DNA of 64,000 nucleotides from Gemmatimonadota bacterium (lineage in GTDB: Bacteria; Gemmatimonadota; Gemmatimonadetes; Gemmatimonadales; Gemmatimonadaceae). The stretch is from positions 558,001-622,000 of the forward strand of contig JAIUOB010000001.1 in NCBI GenBank assembly GCA_020161135.1, given 5' to 3'. Below, piece by piece: positions 1-7,370 of the stretch. Position 1 is the stretch's first letter; every line of letters starts with the position of its first letter. The notes under the pieces are model-generated. The model had not been told where the DNA came from. It did not search any database and was given only the letters and a program-made list of their open reading frames with translations. The translations under genes and the position numbers were made by a program.

Positions 1-532
1 CGGGGAACGAGAGGATCTCCTCGATGAGCGAGTCGCCGCGCACGCGCAGTTGGGTGACGAGCAACGCGTTCCCCACCTTGAACCCGGACACCAGCAGGTC
101 GCCCAGGAGCTGCGCCGATAGGCGGACGCCTCCCCCCTCGTCGACGTACATGTCGCCCGGGCCGACGCCGCGACACAGGCGGTAGTCCTTCACGGCGCGC
201 ACCGTGTCGCGCTCGCGATACGTGGTCTTCCACGGCACGCAGCTACTGTCGGCGGTGGGATAGGCCCCGAGCTCGACGGTCACATCCACCTGCGGCGCTC
301 GCGGGCGGAGCGGCAGGTTGACCAGCGTGCCGCGCCAGGTCCCGGCGAGGCCCGGCAGGTCGGTGGTGGGCGGCGCCCCTGCCCGCACCGCACCCGCGGG
401 GGCGCCCTGCGCTGGCAGCGCCGCCGGCCGCACGGCCATGATCACCGCCGCGAGCGTCATGCACGCCACCGCGGCCGTGGTCGTCACTCGGCCAGCCACC
501 GACTTACCTGCCGATCTCTGAACGCGACGCAT
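1..532 (-). CDS. Secreted protein of unknown function (3' end cut by window edge)
   Basis: About 177 residues are visible; the C-terminus lies outside the window. The N-terminus is Arg-rich, followed by a hydrophobic stretch (about residues 20-40) and an Ala-x-Ala-Gln-like site, which reads as a signal peptide, so the product is probably periplasmic or outer-membrane. The mature part starts with Ala/Pro/Gly-rich sequence, then a beta-rich segment containing GLAGTWRGTL, a phrase seen in secreted proteins that measure or bind small ligands, but I cannot name a family. I chose the second ATG (532) because GAGAG sits about 6 nt upstream of it; an ATG at 538 is also in frame. It is divergent from the kinase at 602. 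Confidence 0.6.
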   Translation of the reverse strand, partial: MRRVQRSAGKSVAGRVTTTAAVACMTLAAVIMAVRPAALPAQGAPAGAVRAGAPPTTDLPGLAGTWRGTLVNLPLRPRAPQVDVTVELGAYPTADSSCVPWKTTYRERDTVRAVKDYRLCRGVGPGDMYVDEGGGVRLSAQLLGDLLVSGFKVGNALLVTQLRVRGDSLIEEILSFP

Positions 533-601
533 ACACATCTCTCGTAGGGGGACGAGGTCCGGGTGCACCCGGCTGCTGACCACCGTCTAGTTTAGTCTCC
601 C

Positions 602-2479
602 ATGGTCCCTCACGAGCCCGCGACACCCGACGTGCTGGCCGCCTTCCGTACCGCGCTCCGCGGCCAATACGACGTCCAGCGCGAGCTGGGTCGCGGCGGC
701 ATGGGCATCGTGCTGTTGGCGCGCGACGAACGGCTCGACCGGGCCGTGGCGCTCAAGGTGCTTCCCCCGGAGCTCGCGCAGGCCCCGGAGACGCGGGAGC
801 GCTTCCTGCGCGAGGCGCGCATGGCGGCGCAGCTCTCGCACCCGAACATCGTGCCGGTGCATCGCGCCGACGAGATCGGCGGGTTCGCGTTCTTCGCCAT
901 GGGCTACGTCGATGGCGAGTCGCTGGGCGATCGCATCCGCTCGCGCGGCCCGCTGCCGGCCGGCGATGTCGTGCGCACGCTGCGCGAGGTCGCCTGGGCG
1001 CTCGCCTACGCGCATGCACGCGGCATCGTGCACCGCGACATCAAGCCCGACAACATCCTGATCGAGCGCGCGGGCGGCCGCGCCATCGTCACCGACTTCG
1101 GCATCGCGCGCGCCGACTTCAATCCGTCGCTCACACAGGACGGATTGGTGCTGGGCACCGTGCACTACATGAGCCCCGAGCAGGCGAGTGGCGAGCCGCT
1201 CGACGGACGCAGCGACCTCTACGCCCTCGGCTGCATCGGCTTCCTCGCGCTCAGCGGCCAGTTGCCGTTCGATGGCACGGTACCGCATGCGGTGCTCGTC
1301 GCGCACGCGACCAAGGAACCACCCGCTCTGCGCAGCGTCGCGCCGCACGTGCCGCCCGGCATCGCGGCGGTCATCGATCGCTGCCTGCGCAAGTCGCGAG
1401 ACGCTCGATTCGCCACCGGCGAGGAGCTCGCCGACGCACTCGGCAAGGCGCTCGAAGCGATCGTCGAGGAGACGCCGGCTGGCGCGCAGCTCTCGCTGTC
1501 GGCTGATGACGCGGCGCAGGTGTGGCGACGCGCGGCCGAACTGCAGGCGGAGGCGGCGGCGCGACTCGAGTCGCGCATGCGTGCGACCAGCAGCCAGCGG
1601 GCGGTCGGCGCGGGATCAGCTGGCGCCGGCGCACCACACGGCCACGCGAGCGGTCAGGGTGCGCAGGCCGCGCCGAGCGATGCGTATCGGCTGCGCGATG
1701 TCGAGGCGGCGGCCATCGAGGCCGGGATCTCGCAGCGGTTCGTGGCCCTGGCACTCGACGAGCTGCGCGCGCGGGAGCCCGGTGTGTCGCTCGCGCCGGT
1801 GGTGTCGCCCTTCACCGAGCGTCTCGCGCCGCGCGTGCTGGGCACGGCGCAGCGGACCTTGTCGGTGTCGCGCGTCTTCCCTGCCGCGCCGCGCACCGTG
1901 TTGCCCGCCCTCGGTCGCGCGCTGCAGGGCGCGCCCTGGATGCTGGAGTTGCGCGACACGCTCGGTGGCCATCCGCTCGACGGCGGCGTGCTGGTGTTCG
2001 ACTTTCCGCCCATCGGGTCGAACGTGACGTACAAGTGGACGTGGACCCGCTACGGACTGTACGCGAAGCAGGCTCGCGTGACGCTGGCGCCCGTGCCGGG
2101 CAACACCAACGCCTGCGAGGTGACCATGACCATCGACCTGCGCGAGGGGTACGTCGCGAACCTCGTCGGTGCGAGCGTGATGTCGGGGCTGGGCGCATTC
2201 GGTGGTGGCGTCGCTGGCCTGGCCATCGCGAAGGCCGCTCTCGCGCTCAGCGGCCTGGCGATGTTGGGCCCTGCCGTGGGTGCGGCGGCGCTCATGGCGG
2301 TGGCCGGTGTGGCGGTCACCGGCCCGATGTACCGCTGGGAGGTGCGCGCGGCAGCCAAGGAGCTCGACCAGGCGCTGGGGGCGATCGCCGTGTCGATGCG
2401 GGCGCAGGACATCTTCGGCGAGGCGCCGCCGAAGCGCCCGACACCGCCCCCGTTCGACATCACGGGGATGGGGATCTGA
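602..2479 (+). CDS. Serine/threonine protein kinase with C-terminal membrane region
   Basis: 625 aa. A complete Hanks-type kinase domain spans about residues 23-285: Gly-rich loop GRGGMG (31-36), ATP-anchoring Lys 52 in VALKV, catalytic HRDIKPDN (144-151), DFG (165-167) and MSPEQ as the APE motif. All catalytic residues are present, so an active PknB-like kinase is expected. The rest is unlike a TolB/TPR kinase: an Ala-rich linker, a stretch about 360-400 with RLRDVEAAAIEAG-type helix, a beta-rich part, and hydrophobic helices about 530-585 that should anchor it in the inner membrane. Substrate is unknown. There is no Shine-Dalgarno; a TAGTTT box (588-593) ends 8 nt before the ATG, compatible with a leaderless message. 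Confidence 0.93.
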   Translation: MVPHEPATPDVLAAFRTALRGQYDVQRELGRGGMGIVLLARDERLDRAVALKVLPPELAQAPETRERFLREARMAAQLSHPNIVPVHRADEIGGFAFFAMGYVDGESLGDRIRSRGPLPAGDVVRTLREVAWALAYAHARGIVHRDIKPDNILIERAGGRAIVTDFGIARADFNPSLTQDGLVLGTVHYMSPEQASGEPLDGRSDLYALGCIGFLALSGQLPFDGTVPHAVLVAHATKEPPALRSVAPHVPPGIAAVIDRCLRKSRDARFATGEELADALGKALEAIVEETPAGAQLSLSADDAAQVWRRAAELQAEAAARLESRMRATSSQRAVGAGSAGAGAPHGHASGQGAQAAPSDAYRLRDVEAAAIEAGISQRFVALALDELRAREPGVSLAPVVSPFTERLAPRVLGTAQRTLSVSRVFPAAPRTVLPALGRALQGAPWMLELRDTLGGHPLDGGVLVFDFPPIGSNVTYKWTWTRYGLYAKQARVTLAPVPGNTNACEVTMTIDLREGYVANLVGASVMSGLGAFGGGVAGLAIAKAALALSGLAMLGPAVGAAALMAVAGVAVTGPMYRWEVRAAAKELDQALGAIAVSMRAQDIFGEAPPKRPTPPPFDITGMGI

Positions 2480-2488
2480 CGGCGGGGC

Positions 2489-2516
2489 TTGAGTTATCTC
2501 ATAACTGAGATATATT
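2489..2516 (+). promoter_or_regulatory. Promoter with overlapping palindromic operator upstream of pirin gene
   Basis: TTGAGT (2489-2494) and TATATT (2511-2516) are separated by 16 bp and fit a sigma-70-type promoter. The spacer is occupied by a perfect inverted repeat, TATCTCA-TAAC-TGAGATA (2495-2512), placed so that a bound protein would block polymerase. It lies 10 nt after the kinase stop and 41 nt before the pirin ATG, which has GAGG 6 nt upstream. The 18-bp palindrome resembles the MhqR (MarR-family) quinone-sensing operator of Bacillus as I remember it (TATCT-N8-AGATA); that link is from memory and inferred. Confidence 0.6.
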
Positions 2517-2556
2517 CACCGAAGTTGCGGTTCCGCACCCATCTCCCGAGGTCCCG

Positions 2557-3462
2557 ATGTCCATTCGCCCCGTCAAGCGCGTCGTCACTGCCCAGCCCAC
2601 CATGGAGGGGGCCGGGGTTCACCTGCACCGGGCCTTCGGCTTCGGCGACACGGCGGAGACCGATCCGTTCCTGTTGTTCGACGATTTCCGCAACGATGTG
2701 CCGTCGCGATACCAGGCGGGCTTTCCGTGGCATCCGCATCGCGGCATCGAAACCATCACCTACGTGCTGGCCGGTGAGGTGGAGCATGCCGACTCGCTGG
2801 GCAATCGCGGCATGCTGGGCGCCGGCGACGTGCAGTGGATGACGGCCGGGCGGGGGATTGTGCACCACGAGATGCCGGTGGGTGATGCGCAGGGGCGCAT
2901 GCACGGCTTCCAGCTGTGGGCCAACCTCCCGTCGTCGCTCAAGATGACCGCGCCGCGCTACCAGGATGTGAAGGCGCAGGAGATCGCCGAGATCGTCGAT
3001 GACGATGGCACCCGCGTGCGGGTGATCTGCGGCGAGTTCTGGGGGAAGCGCGGTCCGGTGGACGGCATCGCGGCCGATCCCTGCTATCTCGACGTGTGGG
3101 TGCCCGCCGGCGTGAGGAAGTCCCTGCCGGTGGACGCATATCGCAGCACCTTTGCCTACATTTTTCAGGGATCGGGCACCTTCCGGCATGCGTCGGACCC
3201 CATGGGCGTCCTGACCGAACGCACCGCCGGCAATGACGACGATCTCGTGCGCGACCGCACCGGGAATCGCTCGTTGGTGGTGTTCGACAGCGGTGACGAG
3301 GTGGTCGTGCGGGCCGGCGAGGAGGGAATCCGTTTCCTGCTCGTCAGCGGCGCGCCCATCAAGGAACCGGTGGCGTGGTACGGTCCCATCGTGATGAACA
3401 CCCAGGCCGAGTTGCAGCAGGCGATGCGTGAGCTGCGCGAGGGGACGTTCATCCGGGACTGA
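2557..3462 (+). CDS. Pirin family protein (cupin, quercetinase-like)
   Basis: 301 aa, the usual size for pirin. The N-terminal cupin carries the pirin metal site: His59 and His61 in WHPHRGIET, then His103/His104 and Glu105 in GIVHHEMP. Pirins of this type bind one metal ion; several bacterial members oxidise quercetin and others act as redox-dependent regulators. Which applies here is not shown by sequence. The C-terminal pirin_C cupin contains the usual LLVSGAPIKEPVAWYGP region. A dedicated promoter/operator (2489-2516) and a GAGG ribosome-binding site precede it; it is followed after 25 nt by the first DUF481 gene. Confidence 0.93.
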   Translation: MSIRPVKRVVTAQPTMEGAGVHLHRAFGFGDTAETDPFLLFDDFRNDVPSRYQAGFPWHPHRGIETITYVLAGEVEHADSLGNRGMLGAGDVQWMTAGRGIVHHEMPVGDAQGRMHGFQLWANLPSSLKMTAPRYQDVKAQEIAEIVDDDGTRVRVICGEFWGKRGPVDGIAADPCYLDVWVPAGVRKSLPVDAYRSTFAYIFQGSGTFRHASDPMGVLTERTAGNDDDLVRDRTGNRSLVVFDSGDEVVVRAGEEGIRFLLVSGAPIKEPVAWYGPIVMNTQAELQQAMRELREGTFIRD

Positions 3463-3487
3463 CGACACTCCCCCTTCTCGACCGATC

Positions 3488-4255
3488 ATGCGCGCGCTCC
3501 TCCCCCTGTTGTGCGTCGTGTTGCCTGCATCGCTGCTCGCCCAGAGCGCGTCGCCCAAGTCGGTGCCGGCCCGCAAGGCCAAGCCGTTCGACTTCACGGG
3601 GTCGCTCGGCTTCACGCAGGCTGGGGGCAACGCGAATGCGATGACCACCCAGGTCACGAACAAGCTGAAGTACAGCATGGCCGGGTGGTCGGTACTGCAG
3701 GATCTCGCGTTCTACTACGGCGAGGCCAACGAGAAGGTCAACACGAACTTCTGGAACGGCGGCGTGCGTGGGGAGCGCATGGTGGCACAGCGGGTCGCGC
3801 TGTTCATGGCGTCGCGCTACGACCGCAACGTGCTGCAGGGTGTCGAGAACCGCTTCCAGCAGGGGTTCGGCGTCACCGTCGCGGCGGTGGACGATTCGCT
3901 CACGCGCCTCAACCTCGCGTTTGGCGGCTCGTTCTTCCAACAGCAACTCTCTCCGGGCGCGACGGCGAAGGTGTCGCGCGCGTTCCCGGCGGCCCGTGCG
4001 GCGGTGGACTACCGCCGCAAGCTGGCCGGTGCGGCGTATGTGCAGCAGACGGCCGAGTACCTGCCGGCCATCGGGGACACCGCGACGGCGTACTTCCTCA
4101 ACACCGAGAGCGCCGTCGTGGCGCCGCTGTCGAAGCAGATCGGCCTCAAGATCGGCTACGTGATTCGCTACAATTCCGAGCCGCCGATTCGCAACAGCGT
4201 GCAGCTGCGCACCACCGACACGTTCTTCTCGAGCGGACTGACGCTCACCTTCTAG
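3488..4255 (+). CDS. DUF481 family outer-membrane protein, copy 1
   Basis: 255 aa from an ATG that begins a clear signal peptide (MRALLPLLCVVLPASLLAQ). The mature part is a run of amphipathic beta-strands ending in an aromatic residue (LTLTF), as in outer-membrane beta-barrels. Phrases such as GSLGFTQAGGNAN, YYGEANEKVN and RNVLQG match the DUF481 (YdiY-like) family, described as putative salt-induced outer-membrane proteins; no biochemical role is established. It lies 25 nt after the pirin gene and 23 nt before a close paralogue, so the three may share a transcript. An in-frame ATG at 3428 inside the pirin gene was not used because it would bury the signal peptide. Confidence 0.88.
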   Translation: MRALLPLLCVVLPASLLAQSASPKSVPARKAKPFDFTGSLGFTQAGGNANAMTTQVTNKLKYSMAGWSVLQDLAFYYGEANEKVNTNFWNGGVRGERMVAQRVALFMASRYDRNVLQGVENRFQQGFGVTVAAVDDSLTRLNLAFGGSFFQQQLSPGATAKVSRAFPAARAAVDYRRKLAGAAYVQQTAEYLPAIGDTATAYFLNTESAVVAPLSKQIGLKIGYVIRYNSEPPIRNSVQLRTTDTFFSSGLTLTF

Positions 4256-4278
4256 CACCGGCTCCCAACCCGACCGTC

Positions 4279-5025
4279 ATGCGCCTCCCGCTCGCCCTCT
4301 GCTGCACCGTCCTGCCGTTCGCCCTCGCCGCGCAGGACGCGCCGGCCAAGCCCAAGGCGCTCGAGACATCGATCTCAGCGGGCTTCACGCAAACGAGCGG
4401 CAACGCCAACGCGCTCACCATGAACTTCGGCGACAAGCTGAAGTACACGGCGCGCGGTTGGGTGCTGGCGCAGGACCTCGCGTTCTTCTACGGCGAGGCC
4501 GAGGACAAGGTGAACGCGAACTTCTGGAACGGCGGCGTGCGCGCCGAGCGGGCCATCAACACCCGCCTCGGCGTGTACGTGGTGACGCGGTTCGATCGCA
4601 ACGTGCTGCAGGGGATCGCGCGACGCTTCGAGGAAGGCTTCGGCCTCGATGCGAAGCTTCTCGTCGCGCCGCGCGACCGGTTGTCGATGCAGGTCGGTGG
4701 GTCGGCGTTCCAGCTCACCACCACCCCGGGCGCCACGGTGACGGCCAAGCGGCACTACCCCGCGGCGCGCGTGGGGCTCGACTACAAGCACCTCTTCTCC
4801 GAGCTCGCCTACGTGCAGCAGACGGCGGAGTACCTGCCCAACCTCTCGGAGACCGAGTCGTACCTCGTGAACACGGAGACGTCGCTCGTGGCGCCGCTGT
4901 CGAAGCGTCTCGCCATCAAGGTGGGGTACGTGATCCGCTACAACTCGACGCCGCCGGTGCGCAACGGCGTTGCGCTCAAGACCACCGACGCGTTCTTCTC
5001 GAGCGGACTGACGTTCTCGTACTGA
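4279..5025 (+). CDS. DUF481 family outer-membrane protein, copy 2
   Basis: 248 aa with signal peptide (MRLPLALCCTVLPFALAAQ) and the same strand pattern as the preceding gene. Shared blocks include NFWNGGVR, RNVLQG, YVQQTAEYLP, VGYVIRYNS and TDAFFSSGLT, so the pair is a recent tandem duplication. The last residues (LTFSY) give the aromatic end expected for insertion by the BAM machinery. Differences concentrate in the middle third, suggesting loop divergence. Role as for DUF481: an outer-membrane barrel of unknown cargo. It converges with the PEP-CTERM gene across a 114-nt gap in which I see no clear terminator. Confidence 0.87.
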   Translation: MRLPLALCCTVLPFALAAQDAPAKPKALETSISAGFTQTSGNANALTMNFGDKLKYTARGWVLAQDLAFFYGEAEDKVNANFWNGGVRAERAINTRLGVYVVTRFDRNVLQGIARRFEEGFGLDAKLLVAPRDRLSMQVGGSAFQLTTTPGATVTAKRHYPAARVGLDYKHLFSELAYVQQTAEYLPNLSETESYLVNTETSLVAPLSKRLAIKVGYVIRYNSTPPVRNGVALKTTDAFFSSGLTFSY

Positions 5026-5139
5026 TCCGGCGTCTGGTGTACCGCGCTCGCGAACAGGAAGGCTGCCGCGACGAGCGCGGTCGCGAGGATGACGGCATCG
5101 ACGCGACTGCCGTGACCGCCTGGCACGGCCCGGCCCCTG

Positions 5140-5898
5140 TTACGCTGCCGTGCGGCGCCGACGGCGCGCCGCCCCGCCGATGGCGAGCAGCCCGGCGGCA
5201 CTGAGCGCCCACGTGCTGGGCTCCGGCACCACCCGCGTGCTGCTGATCGTCACGGCGTAGTTGTCCAGGCCGAGTGAAGCCCGGGCGGCGCTGCAACCGT
5301 TGACGTTCGGGCAGTTGGTGGAGAACCCGGAGCGGAAGCCGAAGGTGATGGGCGCGCCGGTGGCGGAGAAGTCGGGCTGCGTACCGGGCACGCTCGCCGT
5401 CCACGTGTCAGTGGCCAGCCAGTTGAACTGCAGCGTCGACCACTGCGTGCTGGCCACCGACAACGGTGTCGACGCCTGAAAGAAGACCCCGTTCTGCTGC
5501 ATCGACGCCCCGATGAATCCGTAGAACGGCGCGCTGAAGCCCGCCGTCGCGAGCCCGATGACGTCCATCGAGAAGCTCACGCCGGTGAACGTGCCATCAA
5601 CGGCGGGATTGAACACGAACCCCGAGTTGATCCAGGCGACGTTGAAGGTGTTCGCCCCGGTGGTGGCCGCGATGGCCACGTCGAGCCGGAACATGTCGCC
5701 GGGGTTGCCGCCGGTGGTGAGGGGCGTGCGCGTGAAGGTGACCGGGGCCGAGAGGCCACGGATGGTCTCGGTCCACTGCGCGTCGGGAAACGCGCCGGCG
5801 GTATAGGTGATCGACTGGGCGTCGACGGTGGTCGGCGCGAACGTCGGCGCGAGGACCGCGGCAGCGAGCAGCGAGGTGGCAAGCGAACGGCGGAGCAT
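5140..5898 (-). CDS. PEP-CTERM sorting-domain protein
   Basis: 252 aa. The N-terminal signal peptide (MLRRSLATSLLAAAVLAPTFA) is followed by a beta-sandwich-like body with many Thr/Phe/Gly residues. The C-terminus is a textbook PEP-CTERM tail: VPEPSTWA, a hydrophobic helix, then an Arg cluster (RRRRR). In organisms with an exosortase this tail is cleaved and the protein is placed at the surface, usually together with extracellular polysaccharide. No exosortase gene is in this window, so it must be encoded elsewhere. The body matches no domain I can name. It is a single gene, divergent from the ECF sigma factor at 6053. Confidence 0.88.
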   Translation of the reverse strand: MLRRSLATSLLAAAVLAPTFAPTTVDAQSITYTAGAFPDAQWTETIRGLSAPVTFTRTPLTTGGNPGDMFRLDVAIAATTGANTFNVAWINSGFVFNPAVDGTFTGVSFSMDVIGLATAGFSAPFYGFIGASMQQNGVFFQASTPLSVASTQWSTLQFNWLATDTWTASVPGTQPDFSATGAPITFGFRSGFSTNCPNVNGCSAARASLGLDNYAVTISSTRVVPEPSTWALSAAGLLAIGGAARRRRRTAA

Positions 5899-6052
5899 GA
5901 GCAGGAAGGCTGGAGGAACGGGGCGCGGCGGCGGCGGCGAGGTGTGACCGCCGGCGCGTGGATCCGTCCAGTCGACGGTGCCGAGGACGGGCGATTCTCA
6001 CTCGGCCTGCAACTGTGGCGTCCCGGCCACACCCGACCCTAGCTTCCCCGGC

Positions 6053-6622
6053 ATGACCGACGAGCCCCGCCTGGGTCTCGCCCTTGAGGCGGTGCTGACA
6101 CGTTTTCGCGCGCTGTTCGTGCAGATCGCGCGCGCACGTGGCGCCCGGAGCGATGAACTGGACGAGATCGTCCAGGACATTCGCCTCCGCCTGTGGAAGG
6201 CGCAGGGGACGGCTGAGAAGATCGAAGGGCTCAGTACGTCTTATCTCATGCGGGTCGCGACCTCGGCGGTGGTGGACCGGGTGCGCGCGCGTCGCCGACA
6301 GCACGAACCGCTGCCGGAGCGTGATGGCGCGGTCCCCCCCGCGCTGCAGGTGGCGCCGGACGACGGCATCGAGCGATCGGCGCTGGCGACGCAGTTGGCA
6401 CGGGTGCTCGATGGGCTCGCGCGCAACCGACGCATCCTCGTGCAGTTGCACCTCGAGGGCTACGACCGGCAGGAGATGTGTGCGATGACGGGGTGGAGCG
6501 AGGCCAAGGTGCGCAACCTCCTCTATCGCGGACTGGACGACCTGCGGGTCGCCATGCGGCAAACGCAGGCCGGCGCCCATGACGGGCGCCCTGCATCGGA
6601 GGGAACCGATGACGATGGATGA
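6053..6622 (+). CDS. ECF-type RNA polymerase sigma factor
   Basis: 189 aa. Region 2 is recognisable in LDEIVQDIRLRLWKAQ with following AVVDRVRARRR, and region 4 in LEGYDRQEMCAMTGWSEAKVRNLLYRG, a helix-turn-helix that reads the -35 element. There is no region 3, as expected for an ECF factor. Its stop overlaps the next gene by 14 nt, so the two are co-expressed. An earlier ATG (5978) is in frame, but the residues before 6053 look non-coding; a TAGCTT box (6040-6045) lies 7 nt before the chosen ATG, again fitting a leaderless start. Confidence 0.88.
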   Translation: MTDEPRLGLALEAVLTRFRALFVQIARARGARSDELDEIVQDIRLRLWKAQGTAEKIEGLSTSYLMRVATSAVVDRVRARRRQHEPLPERDGAVPPALQVAPDDGIERSALATQLARVLDGLARNRRILVQLHLEGYDRQEMCAMTGWSEAKVRNLLYRGLDDLRVAMRQTQAGAHDGRPASEGTDDDG

Positions 6623-7370
6623 AGCACCAGAGGGCGAGATGCGGGCGGAGCACGCGTCGGAGGACGGGTCGGTTGACGACGCGGTGCGCGCGGCTTGGCA
6701 GTCGCTCAAGGTCGAGCGGACGCGCCGGGGTCACGCGGTCGCGCCCGATGCGGAGCAGGTGCGCGCAGCGCTGGCCGGCGAGCTCGACGCGGACCGACGG
6801 GAAGCGGTGCTCGATGCCGCGCTGCAGGCCGGCGACCATGACACGGTCGCGATGCTCCATGCGGCACGTCTCGCGTCGGCGGGCGCCATGGCCGGCGGTG
6901 CGTTTGCCGAGTCGGCCACGGCGGCGACCGATGTCGGTCGCGCGCACCGCGCCCGCGCGCGGCGACGCTCGCCGTGGGTGGGCGCGACGGCGCTGGTGGC
7001 ACTGGCCGCGACCATCGTGGTGGCAGTGTGGGTGCCGAAGCGCCTGCAGGTGGCGCAGACGCCGGCCGCCGACGTGCGGGGTGAGTCGTCGGCCGTCCAA
7101 CTGGTGGCGCCGGCTGCCAACGTCGCCGTGGCCGACACGATGCAGTTCGTGTGGCGCACGATGCCCGGCGCCCAGCGCTACGCGCTCGAACTGCTCGACA
7201 GCGCCGGTACGGTGGTGCAGCAGGTCGCCACGACCGACACCACAGCCACCGTAGTCCTGCAGGATGCGGCGCGCGGCGCGACGGCATGGTGGGTGCACGC
7301 CACGCGCGCCGACGGCACGCGCGCACCGGGCGCGCTACGGCTGCTCGCGCCCCGCGCCCCCCAACCATGA
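6609..7370 (+). CDS. Single-pass membrane protein, probable partner of the ECF sigma factor
   Basis: 253 aa, overlapping the sigma-factor gene by 14 nt. The N-terminal 115 residues are acidic and Ala-rich without an obvious zinc motif; a transmembrane helix follows (about 128-148, WVGATALVALAATIVVAVW); the outer part (about 165-253) has a fibronectin-III-like strand pattern ending RADGTRAPGALRLLAP. Cytoplasmic N-terminus, one helix and a periplasmic sensor-like domain is the layout of many anti-sigma factors, and the overlap supports that role, but no anti-sigma signature is visible. The last 36 nt overlap, tail to tail, the end of the CHAT gene on the other strand. Confidence 0.75.
   Translation: MTMDEAPEGEMRAEHASEDGSVDDAVRAAWQSLKVERTRRGHAVAPDAEQVRAALAGELDADRREAVLDAALQAGDHDTVAMLHAARLASAGAMAGGAFAESATAATDVGRAHRARARRRSPWVGATALVALAATIVVAVWVPKRLQVAQTPAADVRGESSAVQLVAPAANVAVADTMQFVWRTMPGAQRYALELLDSAGTVVQQVATTDTTATVVLQDAARGATAWWVHATRADGTRAPGALRLLAPRAPQP

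Noticed and set aside
2494..3678. Long leftward frame opposite pirin
   Set aside because: His/Arg/Gly-rich shadow of the pirin gene, which has intact catalytic motifs.
4938..5201. Leftward 87-residue frame with a hydrophobic segment at 5040-5130
   Set aside because: It mostly lies antisense to the DUF481 gene end; there is no ribosome-binding site or family resemblance. The hydrophobic stretch could be a gene remnant but cannot be supported.
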